From Lapillicoccus sp. (lineage in GTDB: Bacteria > Actinomycetota > Actinomycetes > Actinomycetales > Dermatophilaceae), in the NCBI RefSeq assembly GCF_025353065.1, contig NZ_JANXRJ010000145.1:1-35753 (forward strand): a stretch of 35,753 bases of DNA, given 5' to 3'. Below the pieces are notes generated by a model. The model saw only the letters and a list, made by a program, of their open reading frames with translations, did not search any database and was not told the DNA's origin. This document shows, one piece after another, positions 1-9,300 of the stretch (the first letter of the stretch is position 1; each line of letters starts with the position of its first letter). The translations under genes and the position numbers were made by a program.

Positions 1-371
1 GCGCGCAGGGTGTGGCCCTGCTTCATCACCGAGATCCGCTTCGTCGAAGCCTTCGTCTCGTCGTTGGAGATGACGGCGATGTCCGTCCGGTCGGACTGGA
101 AGCGGGTCGCCTTGTCCGGGTCCAGCACGAGATAGCTGACCTCGAGGAGACCGCCGTCGCCGACGACGGCGATCCGGGAGAACCGCACTCCCAGAGTGGT
201 TTCCATCGCGGTGCTCGTTGGCGTGACCGGGTCGGCAGCGGCCCGGCGGCCGCGGAGGTCCTGGCCGAGGACGACCATCGTCACGGCTACGAGCAGGAGG
301 GCGACGAGCTGGGTGAGCCGCCGACGGTCTCGCAGGAAGGCAGCGGCGGAGGCGTATCGGGTGCTGATCAT
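1..371 (-). CDS. membrane-anchored hypothetical protein, 3' end outside the window
   Basis: Open from an ATG at 371 to the window edge (123 codons seen). A clear Shine-Dalgarno AGGGG lies six bases before the ATG. The first 17 residues are basic, followed by one hydrophobic helix (about residues 21-38, LVALLLVAVTMVVLG), then a basic stretch and a soluble, presumably extracytoplasmic part beginning near VRFSRIAVVGDGGLLEVSYL. This is the layout of a single-pass type II membrane protein or uncleaved signal anchor. I do not recognise the soluble domain. It follows the multicopper-oxidase-like genes on the same strand after 123 bp containing a strong hairpin, so it may be the last member of that cluster or a separate unit with its own promoter. 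No function is assigned. Confidence 0.75.
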   Translation of the reverse strand, partial: MISTRYASAAAFLRDRRRLTQLVALLLVAVTMVVLGQDLRGRRAAADPVTPTSTAMETTLGVRFSRIAVVGDGGLLEVSYLVLDPDKATRFQSDRTDIAVISNDETKASTKRISVMKQGHTLR

Positions 372-393
372 GGTGTGCCCCTATGTGAACGAG

Positions 394-426
394 GGTCCGG
401 CGACGCTTCGCGGTCGCCGCCGGACC
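394..426 (-). terminator. hairpin after the MCO3 gene
   Basis: The 9-base arms 394-402 and 418-426 (GGTCCGGCG and CGCCGGACC) are perfectly complementary across a 15-base loop that can pair further internally. It sits 69 bases after the stop of the MCO3 gene and before the ATG at 371. There is no U-tract, which is usual for high-GC actinobacterial terminators. It could also be a leader hairpin of the downstream gene. Confidence 0.45.
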
Positions 427-494
427 ATCCAGGTGGAAACGGGGGGAGCTGGGTGCAGAGGTGGGGTTGTCGGACGAACAGGTCGAGACGTCCG

Positions 495-3400
495 TCACGG
501 GGCAACGGTGAGGTTGTCGAGGGCCAACGTCCCGCGGACTGCCGGGGTCTGACCGGCCTGCACGCCGATCGCGATCGCAGCGGCCTGGAGGGTCCCGGTG
601 TTGCCCGTCGTGGTCGACGCGACAGCCCCGTGCTGCAGGGCGAGCGTGAGCGACCCCGGCGTGGCACCGGCTGCCCGGCCCGACCTCCAGACGAGCGACA
701 GGGTCACCGGACCGTTGGGGATGGTCACCCACGCTCCCTGCCGGTTGCCACCTCCAGGGAGGAACATGAGGGTTCGCACCTGACGGGTGGCCGTGGCCCC
801 CGCGCCCACCGTCCGGAGCTGGACGGCGAACACGTTGCCCCCGGTCGCGGTCCTCACGGCGAGGATCGTGGGCGTGGCGCCCCCCGTAGCCAGGGTGGTC
901 GCGTCGACGTCGATGTCCACGTGGGCGGTGGTCAGGCTCGTCCCGAACGACCGGGTGATGTATGCCGGTTGGCGTGCTCCGCCCGTCGTCGGATAAGTCA
1001 CCAGCACACCGGACTTCGTGGCCGCTGCGGCGGGGAGGTTGGCGCTCGGGCTGACTCCGATGGTGCCCACCGGGCCGGCCGTGACGGCCCAGGCCGGGTT
1101 GAGGGTCCCGTCGAAGGTGTCGGCGAGGACCGGTGGCGGGACCACGGTGACCGGGGTCGTCGCGATGCCGCTCCAGTTGCCGGCCTTGTCCGCGATCCGG
1201 ACGTTGAGCGTCTGGGTGCCGGCGGCGATGCCGCTCGTCGGGATGTCGATGGACGCCACCCCATCGGTTCCGAGGCTGACGGTGATGGGCGTGGCCCGCC
1301 CGACACCGGGGTCGGCGGTCCCGAACCAGAACTCCGCTGCCCCGATCGTGCCGCTGGCGTCGGTGTAGGGCACTCGGGCCGTGATGAGCGCGGCACCGTT
1401 GGTCGGGTTGGGCGTGACCGTCAGCGCACCGAGGGTCGGCGCCGTCTTGTCCACGAGGAACGATGCGGTGAAGGTCGGCCCCCAGTTGCCGGCCGCATCC
1501 TGGCCGTGGACGAAGACCGGGTGGGTCCCCTCCGGGAGCGTCCGGATGGCGCTCAACGGAATGAGGCCGTAGACCGACTCCGTGGTGCTGTCGAGCGCCC
1601 CGTCGACCGGGATCATCTGGACGCCGCCGCCGTTCACGCCGACGGTGTCCAGGAAGGCCTCGGCGTCGACGATCTTGCTGCCCCAGTTCCCCGTGCCGGC
1701 ATCTGTGATGACACCGGAGACCACGGCATACCCGGGGTTGGCGGGGGCGGAGACCAGGCCGTTGGACGGGTTCGGGCCGATGGCGGCACCCGTGACACTG
1801 GGCCCGGTCTGGTCCACGGTGAAGGGGATCTCGACGAACGGACCCCACAGGCCGAGGGTGTTCATGCTGCGGACCCAGGCGAAGTGGTAGCCCTCGGTGG
1901 CCGACGAGACGGAGCCCGTCTCGGAGACGACCGGGGCGACCCGGTTGTTGGTCATGGCGGCCCCGGTTCCCGGCGCGTCGGTGGGCATCACGTCGGCGTC
2001 GGTGACGTAGAGCTCCGCCCTGGTGATGTTGCCGTGGCCCGAGCTCGAGTCGTCACCGGTCGCCGTGATGACGATCGGGGCGGCGAGGTTGGAGATCGCC
2101 GGTGTGGCGACGCCGGCCGTGGTGGAGGGGCCGGTCTTCGGGAGGTTGAAGACGACTGAACCGACCACGCCCCAGTTGCCGCCCACGGCACCGTTGCTCG
2201 CGTTGTCCTTGGCCCGCACGTAGATGACGTGTCGGCCGGCGTCGAGGGTGGCCATCGTCGCGACAGACAGGGTGCCCGTCGCCGAGTCACCCGGGCCGGA
2301 CATGACCATCGGTGTCCCGTTGCCGGGGCCGGTGGTCTGGGCGTCGTCGACGACGTACTCCGCCGCGGCCACACCGCTGTTGCCGGTCTTCAGGTCGGAG
2401 AGCTGTGCCGTGATCGTCACATCGGTCTGGCCGGTCGATGGGTTGGGCGATGCAGCGACCGCCGAGGTCACCGGACCGACCGTATCGGTCGGGGGCAGAG
2501 GAGCATTGGTGTCGAGGACGGTCATCATCCCGCCGAAGGCGGTCTGCAGCGGGTCGGCGGTGTGCTGCGAGTTGTTGTCGAGGTGGGTGCCGCTCTCGTA
2601 GAGGGTGACCTTGGACTCGGGGCCCGTGGTCATCGTCAGGAGGGTGTCCTCGGTGGTCCCCGGGTCGACGGCGGCGGTGACCTCCCGCTCGGGGTAGGCC
2701 AGCACGTGTCCGTCGCGGGCGATCGCGAGGGCCGAGGCGCCGAGTGCGGTCATCGGATGCTGCACCGCGCCGCCGTTGACCCAGCGGACGAGGACCGTGT
2801 GCCCCTGGTCGGTGGGCACGGCCGGGATCTCCGGGAAGGAGTTGCCGTTGACCAGCCGGTAGGTCGGCTTGAAGAGGCGCATGTCGAACGTGTCGGGGTG
2901 CGCGTTCAGGGCCGGGTCGACCTCCGTGAGGACCATGACGGCCTCGTCGTCGTAGGCCGAGGCCGGGGTGCCGTAGGCGGTCCCGTCGGCCGGGAGGACG
3001 ACCAGGGCGCCGACGAGGCCCATGGCTGCCTGGCGCGAGCCGTTGGCGGTGTGGCCGGCCTCGTAGAGGAAGGTGCCGGCACGCGAGGCGGTGAAGGAGT
3101 AGGTCCGCGCCGCACCGGCACCCACCCCGACGGTGCTGTCGAGGCCGGCGGAGAAGCTCGCGACCGGGACTCCGGGGAACGCCAAGGAGAGGTTCTCACC
3201 GGCGATCCCGTTGTGGAGGGTGATGCTCACCGAGTCACCCTGTCGGACGACGAGGCCGGGTCCGGGTGCCGTGGGCACCACCGAGAGGTCCGGCGCTGTC
3301 GTCGGGGCGGAGCTGGAGAAGCCCCAGATCGGCACCGAGGTGCCGACGATGGTCTGGGTGCCGGCCGTCGCATACAGGTCGCAGGCGTCGCTCGACCCCG

Positions 3401-3626
3401 TGACGGTGCACCCTCGCGGTGTGAGGCGACCTACCGGTGCGGCGGCTGCGGCGCGCGCGACGCTCGCCGCCCCCGCCTGCGTCGCTGGGGCAGCGACGGC
3501 AGGGGGGGAGGCGGGGGCAGCGAGCCCTGACGCCGGGCCGATCGGGAGAGCCAGTGTCGTGACGACGACGGCTCCGGTGACCGCCGCGAGTCGGCGCAGG
3601 TTTCTGGAGGGGACGGGCATCGACAT
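495..3626 (-). CDS. MCO3: secreted ligand-free multicopper-oxidase-like protein with Ig-like repeats
   Basis: About 1043 residues. The start chosen is the ATG at 3626, which has GAGG six bases upstream; an ATG at 3638 overlaps the MCO2 stop (ATGA) and is the alternative. The N-terminus is a Sec-type signal peptide followed by an Ala/Pro-rich linker. Residues about 90-390 form a cupredoxin pair recognisable by PGP before the first strands, GTFLYEAG, and FGGMMTVL at its end. At the positions where MCO1 has HWHG and HCH, this protein has no His or Cys, so copper binding there is unlikely. From about residue 390 come Ig/Big-like repeats with the recurrent motif PNPSTG/PNPSNG/PNPTNG near residues 392, 619 and 741. 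The last 210 residues begin DTFDGTLNPAW and look like a jelly-roll/LamG-type module. It is probably an extracellular structural or binding protein rather than an enzyme. Confidence 0.85.
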   Translation of the reverse strand: MSMPVPSRNLRRLAAVTGAVVVTTLALPIGPASGLAAPASPPAVAAPATQAGAASVARAAAAAPVGRLTPRGCTVTGSSDACDLYATAGTQTIVGTSVPIWGFSSSAPTTAPDLSVVPTAPGPGLVVRQGDSVSITLHNGIAGENLSLAFPGVPVASFSAGLDSTVGVGAGAARTYSFTASRAGTFLYEAGHTANGSRQAAMGLVGALVVLPADGTAYGTPASAYDDEAVMVLTEVDPALNAHPDTFDMRLFKPTYRLVNGNSFPEIPAVPTDQGHTVLVRWVNGGAVQHPMTALGASALAIARDGHVLAYPEREVTAAVDPGTTEDTLLTMTTGPESKVTLYESGTHLDNNSQHTADPLQTAFGGMMTVLDTNAPLPPTDTVGPVTSAVAASPNPSTGQTDVTITAQLSDLKTGNSGVAAAEYVVDDAQTTGPGNGTPMVMSGPGDSATGTLSVATMATLDAGRHVIYVRAKDNASNGAVGGNWGVVGSVVFNLPKTGPSTTAGVATPAISNLAAPIVITATGDDSSSGHGNITRAELYVTDADVMPTDAPGTGAAMTNNRVAPVVSETGSVSSATEGYHFAWVRSMNTLGLWGPFVEIPFTVDQTGPSVTGAAIGPNPSNGLVSAPANPGYAVVSGVITDAGTGNWGSKIVDAEAFLDTVGVNGGGVQMIPVDGALDSTTESVYGLIPLSAIRTLPEGTHPVFVHGQDAAGNWGPTFTASFLVDKTAPTLGALTVTPNPTNGAALITARVPYTDASGTIGAAEFWFGTADPGVGRATPITVSLGTDGVASIDIPTSGIAAGTQTLNVRIADKAGNWSGIATTPVTVVPPPVLADTFDGTLNPAWAVTAGPVGTIGVSPSANLPAAAATKSGVLVTYPTTGGARQPAYITRSFGTSLTTAHVDIDVDATTLATGGATPTILAVRTATGGNVFAVQLRTVGAGATATRQVRTLMFLPGGGNRQGAWVTIPNGPVTLSLVWRSGRAAGATPGSLTLALQHGAVASTTTGNTGTLQAAAIAIGVQAGQTPAVRGTLALDNLTVAP

Positions 3627-3634
3627 GACGGGCC

Positions 3635-4987
3635 TCATTTCCCTGCGGGGCAGCCGGCCGGGGGATCGATGCGATAGAGCGTCATCATCCCTCCGAACGT
3701 GGCTCCGAAGTTGGTGGCTTGCTGGAGGGCGTGGCTGTGGGCGATGTGGTAGTACTCGCCGCAGACGTTGTTGTCCGTGATCGTCGTGGGCGCCGGGTTC
3801 TTGGTGCCGAGGTAGGGACTCTCGCTGAACCAGGTGTCCGTGCCGACCAGGAGCTGGTCGGTGATCGCGGGGATCTGCGTCGGTATCGGGTTGGTGATGT
3901 CCGTCCAGTGCTCGGCATCACGCCAGTCCATGAGCACGTCGAGCGTCTGCCCCGGGGCGACGTTGAGGTCGAACTTGTTGTAGGACAGGTCCTGACCCGC
4001 CGGCCCCTCGAGGGGCTGGCCGTCCTTGTTGATGACGCGCTCGTCGCTGCCGTGCGGGTGGAACGGGTAGTTCACGGTGCCGGCGTTGAGGTAGCGGATC
4101 GTCGCGGGGAGCGGGTTGGTCGCCCCGTCCCAGGGCTTGATGTGGACGAATGCGCCGTAGGGCTGGTTGGGCAGGTACGAGGCGTTGTTGGGCGAGAGCG
4201 TGTCCGGCATGCTGCGCCCGTTGATCATGAAGTACCGCGCGTTGTAGGTCGACCAGTCGACCGGCTGCTTGCGCTCGACCGCGAGGTGCACGTCGGGGTC
4301 GACCTCCGAGAGGAGGAAGAGGTACTCGTTGGCCGTGGAGAAGGCTGAGTCAGGGCGCCCGTTGACCCGGTCGGGGTGGCCCGAGGGTCGCACGACCAGG
4401 GCGCCGAACATCCCCATCTGGACCTGCTTGTCGACGTCCGTCCCGCTCTTGTAGAGGTAGGTCCCCGGCGTCCCCGCGGTGAAGGTGTAGGTCACCGATC
4501 CGGTCGTTGCCGCGGCCGACTGGACCATCGAGGTCAGTGTCGGCGTGGGGTCGGTCGTGTACTCGGGCTGGGCGGGATTGCCGTCCGCGAGGACGCCCGT
4601 CTGGCCGGGGAACACGATGGACGAGGCCTCGGGAAGGTGGTTGTGGAGGATCACCGTGACCTTGGCGCCCTGGGCGACGCACAGGGTCGGGCCCGGGAGC
4701 TGGAACGCGCCCTTCAGCTCGTTCGCGTAGCTCCACATGTAGATCGAGTTGCCGTCCGGGGTCGACACGTAGCCGTCGCCCGCTGACAGGGTGAAGGTGT
4801 TGGTGGCGCTGGTGTCGCAGAGCAGGCCCTCGGAGGTCGCCGCCGAGGCGCTGCCCGGCACGGTCGCGACCGTCCCGGCCACGACGGCCAGCACGGCCAC
4901 GCCGAGGCCCAGGCGCGAGCGGAGGGGCCGCGTCACGCGCGCCAGGGTGGGGCGCATTCCGCGCCCTGTTGCTGAGATGGTGGTCAT
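3635..4987 (-). CDS. MCO2: secreted multicopper-oxidase-like protein with ligands only in the C-terminal domain
   Basis: 450 residues. The ATG at 4987 is chosen because GAGAGGG lies six bases before it; the ATG at 4993 directly abuts that sequence. The open frame continues upstream, but that part only shadows MCO1. A Sec signal peptide ends near the SASA/ATS site. The first cupredoxin domain has the family phrase PGPTLCVAQGAKVTVIL but lacks ligands: HWHG is replaced by a Ser-Ile-Val-Phe stretch and HCH by KSG in GTYLYKSGTDVD. The C-terminal domain keeps FHPHG (H310, H312) and HSH (H417, H419). The serine between the last two replaces the type 1 copper cysteine, leaving a trinuclear-type half site without type 1 copper. 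Four cysteines could form disulfides. It lies 11 bases after MCO1 and is coupled to MCO3. Alone it should not be a complete oxidase. Confidence 0.85.
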   Translation of the reverse strand: MTTISATGRGMRPTLARVTRPLRSRLGLGVAVLAVVAGTVATVPGSASAATSEGLLCDTSATNTFTLSAGDGYVSTPDGNSIYMWSYANELKGAFQLPGPTLCVAQGAKVTVILHNHLPEASSIVFPGQTGVLADGNPAQPEYTTDPTPTLTSMVQSAAATTGSVTYTFTAGTPGTYLYKSGTDVDKQVQMGMFGALVVRPSGHPDRVNGRPDSAFSTANEYLFLLSEVDPDVHLAVERKQPVDWSTYNARYFMINGRSMPDTLSPNNASYLPNQPYGAFVHIKPWDGATNPLPATIRYLNAGTVNYPFHPHGSDERVINKDGQPLEGPAGQDLSYNKFDLNVAPGQTLDVLMDWRDAEHWTDITNPIPTQIPAITDQLLVGTDTWFSESPYLGTKNPAPTTITDNNVCGEYYHIAHSHALQQATNFGATFGGMMTLYRIDPPAGCPAGK

Positions 4988-4998
4988 CGTCATCCCTC

Positions 4999-6267
4999 TC
5001 ACGCGTTCGCAGCGGTCTGGGGCGGGAGGGTGCCAGCGGGGCTGACGACGATCTTCGTCATCATCCCGCCGTAGCCCCCACCACCGCCGTTGCTCAGGTA
5101 GTTGTAGTCGCGGTCGTAGAGGAGGTAGGTCCCCTCGGCCGGGGCGGTGAAGATCACGTCCCGGCTCTCGCCACCGCCCAGGGTCACGGTGTTGGTCGTG
5201 AGGTAGTTGAACGTCCCGTCGCGGCCTCGGAGCAGGCTCGCGTCCTTGGCGACGACGGTGAGGTCGATGTTGTCGGCGGTGATCGAGTGGTCCTTGTAGC
5301 CGAGGTTGGACAGCCGCAGCAGCACCTTCTCGCCGGCGTTGCACGTCACGAGGGAGGAGATCGGCTGGAACTGCAGGCCGCCCGCGGCGGTGGAGAGCGG
5401 GTCGCCGTTGGCCTCGAGCGTGTCCGGGTAGCCGCGACCGTTGAGGAGGCTGAACGATGGGTCGTAGTCGGTCCAGTCGCTGACCTGGATGTGCGCGTCG
5501 CGATAGTGCGCGGCCGACCAGAGCTCGGTCAGCATGAAGGCGAACTCGCGGTCGTACCTCGTCGACCCGTCACCGTCGTTGTAGGCGTACTTCGTGCCCG
5601 CCGTGTCGCCGTTCACCGGTGCTCGGTTCTGCTTGGGCCGGACGTAGACCATGCCGGTCATACCCATCTGGACGTGCTCGACGTCCTCGAAGTGGCAGTG
5701 GTACATGTACGTGCCCGCGTCGTGGATCCGGTAGAAGTAGTCGAGGTCGCGCCCGACGGGCACGGCGAGGGACAGCTCGGGCACCCCGTCGAAGAGGGGG
5801 ATGGCGTTGACGAAGCCGTGCCAGTGCAGGGTGTGACCGTCGAAGAGGTCCGGCCGCTGGACGAGCCCGAGGTTGGTCAGGGTGATCGTGATGTCGTCCT
5901 CTTCGTCGAACGACATCATCGGTGCGCTGATCTGGGCCTTGCCGCGCAGCGCCGCGATGCCCGCGGGGTCCTGGTCGAACGCCGTGGCGTCCCGGAACCC
6001 GAAGACGTAGGTGTTGAACCCGGGGGGAGCCAGTGGGTCCGGGAAGAAGGGGAGGTCGGCCGGGGCGTTGCCGGGCATGGAGACCCAGCCGTCGGTCCCC
6101 ACCAGGTGGACCTTCTTCTGCGGGTGGGCGCTCGAGGCGGCGGCGACCGTCGGGGCCGCGGCCGCGAGGGCGGGGACCATCCTGGTGCCGAGGATCGCGG
6201 CGCCGGTGGCGCCGGCCCCGGCCAGCAGGGCGCGGCGCGAGAGCCGCAGATCGGTAAGTCGTTCCAT
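4999..6267 (-). CDS. MCO1: Tat-exported multicopper-oxidase-like protein with copper ligands in domain 1
   Basis: 422 residues. The ATG at 6267 has GGAAAGG eight bases upstream. The N-terminus carries a twin-arginine type signal (LSRRALLAGAGATG) ending in an Ala-rich stretch near residue 38, consistent with export of a folded, metal-loaded protein. The first cupredoxin domain has HTLHWHG at 145-151 and YHCHFEDVEHVQMGM at 189-203. By family precedent, H148/H150 and H190/H192 would serve a trinuclear centre half, and H145, C191, H198 and M203 a type 1 copper. The C191-H198 spacing is longer than in three-domain laccases. The second domain (about 280-422) has only a lone His in YKDHSITADN and ends YGGMMTKIVVSP, so the other trinuclear half is missing. 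The upstream neighbour is the giant beta-helix gene, separated by two hairpins. Its substrate is unknown. Confidence 0.9.
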   Translation of the reverse strand: MERLTDLRLSRRALLAGAGATGAAILGTRMVPALAAAAPTVAAASSAHPQKKVHLVGTDGWVSMPGNAPADLPFFPDPLAPPGFNTYVFGFRDATAFDQDPAGIAALRGKAQISAPMMSFDEEDDITITLTNLGLVQRPDLFDGHTLHWHGFVNAIPLFDGVPELSLAVPVGRDLDYFYRIHDAGTYMYHCHFEDVEHVQMGMTGMVYVRPKQNRAPVNGDTAGTKYAYNDGDGSTRYDREFAFMLTELWSAAHYRDAHIQVSDWTDYDPSFSLLNGRGYPDTLEANGDPLSTAAGGLQFQPISSLVTCNAGEKVLLRLSNLGYKDHSITADNIDLTVVAKDASLLRGRDGTFNYLTTNTVTLGGGESRDVIFTAPAEGTYLLYDRDYNYLSNGGGGGYGGMMTKIVVSPAGTLPPQTAANA

Positions 6268-6322
6268 CGTCGTTGCCTTTCCGCTACGCGTGGACGGGGG
6301 GGTCGCGGTGCTCGAGGTGGCG

Positions 6323-6371
6323 CCGTGGGGGCGAGGAGTCGCCCCCACGGTGGTGCCGTGCCTCACGGCAC
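6323..6371 (-). terminator. tandem hairpins between the giant gene and MCO1
   Basis: Two perfect stem-loops follow each other. Arms 6323-6334 and 6339-6350 pair over 12 bases with a four-base loop. Arms 6353-6360 and 6364-6371 pair over 8 bases with a three-base loop, and this second hairpin contains the stop codon of the giant gene (6363-6365). Read on the minus strand they end the giant gene's message or attenuate read-through into MCO1. They may also protect the 3' end of the upstream mRNA. Confidence 0.55.
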
Positions 6372-9300
6372 GACCTGGTCGGAGCCGGCGTCGTACTTCA
6401 GACCGGCAGCTCCCGGGGCGCGGCGGACGGGGCGTGCCTGGCCGTCGATGTCCGGCGTGGCGGCGCGCACCACGGAGCTGAACGTCGCCGAGGTGCGCGG
6501 CACCCCCCACCACATCGCCCGGGGAGCAGGTGCGGCGAGGTTGGTGAAGTCCGCAGCGCCCGTGCTGTACGCGGAGCTGGACGGCCCCGAGAGGTGGTAG
6601 TCCCCGAGCAGGTTGAACGGCAGCACCGTCGTGACGATGGCCGCCTGCCGGAAGGCCGGGTTCGCCCGCAGCGCGAGGACGCTCACGGTGACGTCGAACG
6701 GACTCTTGAACAGCGGGTCCGCGGTGGTGTTCGACGTGTTCGCAGCCACCCCCGTGGTCGTCTGAACGACACTGTTGGCGGGGCTGAGGACGGCGGGTGC
6801 CGTGGCGCCGGACGCCTGGTCGACGACCTCCATGTCCCAGGTGTTCGTACTGTTCGCCGCACCGTTGGGCAGGAGGCCGCCGATGCCGTAGACGTAGCCA
6901 CCGGAGTAGTTCCCGGCCCGGTTGTCCCAGAACACGTCGTTGAGCAGCGTCGGCCGGCCGAAGCCGAGCCAGGCTGGAGTGCCCTGGACGAGCAACGAGT
7001 TGTCCGTGGTCCCGGTCGTGGCTCCGGCGAAGGCCGCGTTGAGCTGAGCCTGGAGCGGAGCACTGATCGCCGCCGTGGTGAGTCCTGCCGCTGCCGGGGC
7101 GCCGCTGCTCGTCACGGCCGTCGCTGTCGTGATGTTCTTCGCGATCGTGTCGTTGACGATGGTGACGAAGACCGCGTCGTCGAGGGCGATACCACCGCCC
7201 TCGTGGGCGGACACGTTGTTGGCGATGGTGTTGTTGGTGATCGAGATGGTGCCGGGGGTCGCCCTCGTGACGTTCTTCCCCGAGACCTGGAGGAGGCGGA
7301 TGCCGCCGCCGTCGTCGTTGGCGAGGTTGGCCTGGATGACGTTGGCGTCGAGGACCACCGGGCCGCTGCCGGGGCCGAGGTCGGTCGGCGTTGCCGGGAG
7401 CTCACCGGCAAGCATGACGCCGCCGCCCTCGTCGTAGGACTGGTTGAACCAGATCCGGTTGTTGGCCATGACGCCGCCGGAGGCATCGCTGAAGGTCGCC
7501 GTCGTGCCCGTGACCTTCTGGGTGGCCCCCATGAATCCGAAGGCCGAGATGCCGCCGCCATACTCCGACGAGTGGTTGCCGCAGATCGCGTTGTGATCGA
7601 CGCTGTAGCCGTTCGACCCGGTGAACAGGCCGATCCCGCCGGCGAGGTTGGTCCCGCCGTTGTCACGGATCTGGTTGCGGGAGATGGAGATTCCGTAGTT
7701 GGCGTTGTCGCCGACATAGGGGGTGCCCACCCGGATACCACCGGCATACGACCCGCCGTTGCCGACGATGACGTTGTCGGTCAGCTTGAGTCCCTTGACG
7801 CCGTTGTGCACGTAGATGCCGCCGCCCTGGGTGATGAGCGCGCCGGCCGCGCCGTACGGCGTCTGGACCCCACCGGTGAGGACGTTGACGTTGCCGGCGA
7901 AGTCGGCCTGGGCGCCCCCGGTGATCTGGAACCCGTCGAGGCTGGCGCTCCAGCCCGTCGTGCCCTGGGGACCGGACGTCGGGTTGAGGAAGGTCACCAC
8001 GGCGGCGTCCGGCACGGCCGGGGCGCCGGTGTAGCGCAGCGCGGTCAGCGTGGTCAGCCAGTCGATCCCACTGGGGTTGTCGGGGTTGAAGCCCGAGCCG
8101 TCGATGATCGAGCCCGGCACCCACGACGTGCCCTGGAAGCCGCCGGGACCGACGCCCTGGATGTGCAGGGCGCTGTTCACCAGGACGTTCTCGAGGTACT
8201 CACCACGAGGGGTGAGGGCCGTGGGGGTGGCCGGGTAGACGACCACGAGCTTGTCGGCCAGGGACGAGGTCTGCGCGGCGTTCACGGCCGCCTGGATCGA
8301 CGCGTACGCCTTGCCGGGTCCGACCTCGAAGATCGCCGGGTTGGTCGGCGAGGAACCGGTGCCGGCGGCGCCACTCACCACCTGGAGAGTCAGCGAGTTG
8401 TAAGCCCCCTGTCCGGCGGCGGTCGTGATGGTGATCGGTTGAGCGCCCGCAGCGACACCTCCCGGCACGAGGAAGGTGATCTTGTTGCCGCTGGCGTCCC
8501 AGGTAACTCCCGAGATCGTCTGGCTGCCGAGCTTGAGGGTTCCTCGTGCCGATCCGAAACCGGTGCCGTTGATCGTGACCGTGCGTCCGGGACCGTTGGC
8601 GTTCAGCTTGACCACGGGCTTGTCGACCGAGAGCAGCTGCGGGGTGGTGGCGGGCAGGTTGCAGACCGTGTTGTTGGCCACCGTCGTGTCGGGTGTCAGG
8701 ACCGTGGCCGCGACCTGGGTCGGTGCCTCGTCGGTGACGGTGTAGAGCCCGGGCCAGCCCTGGAAGGTGGCCGCGATGGTGCGGTACCTCGGGTTGTAGT
8801 CGACGTTCGGTGAGCCGATGCCGCCCGGGTCGTTGCCGACGAAGCGGTACATGTTCGGGCAGGGACCGGCCGGGACCGGGCAGTTGTAGGTGTCCGTCGA
8901 CGGCTCGAGCGCCTCGTAGATGCCGTTGAAGTCGGTGTGCACGGTGTCGACGAGACGACCGGACCAGTCGTAGAGACCGACGGGGACGTACGGCATACCG
9001 AGCGCTTCGCCGTAGTTGGCGCTGCGCTTGTCCAGGGTGATGCCGAGGTCGTTGAGGGTGAGGCCCCAGAAGTGCGTGGGGATCGGCACGTCGGTGAAGA
9101 GGTTGAAGTTCGGCGACGTCGTCTGCCCGGTGCGGATGGTCACCAGCTTGTCCTGGCATGAGGGCTTGTCCTGCCCCTCGAAGGGGCTCCCGCCACCGGC
9201 CACGAAGGCGGCGTCGGTGACGTGGACCGTGCGCATGGCGCCGACGCAGGGGGGGATGATGCCGGCCTGCTGCGAGGGTGGCTGGACCGGCGTCGGGACC

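Noticed and set aside
12..2159. 715-codon open frame on the plus strand opposite MCO3
   Set aside because: Its product is Arg/Gly/Asp-rich low-complexity, a typical antisense shadow in high-GC DNA, while the opposite strand encodes recognisable cupredoxin and Ig-like modules.
4988..5344. 117-residue N-terminal extension of MCO2
   Set aside because: It lies entirely within MCO1 in another frame, is Arg/His/Gln-rich, and would hide the signal peptide; a good ribosome-binding site precedes 4987.
4999..6267. MCO1 as a copper nitrite reductase
   Set aside because: The HCHFEDVEH motif and the second domain do not match the nitrite reductase catalytic His set, and no denitrification gene is nearby.
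7100..8340. Recurring GGGI/NNTI-like phrases, considered as DNA repeats or an array
   Set aside because: They are beta-helix coil repeats at protein level; the DNA is not tandemly repeated and no CRISPR-like spacing exists.
6273..8813. 846-codon plus-strand frame opposite the giant gene
   Set aside because: Same shadow composition, no domain pattern; the minus-strand frame has IPT and beta-helix motifs throughout.
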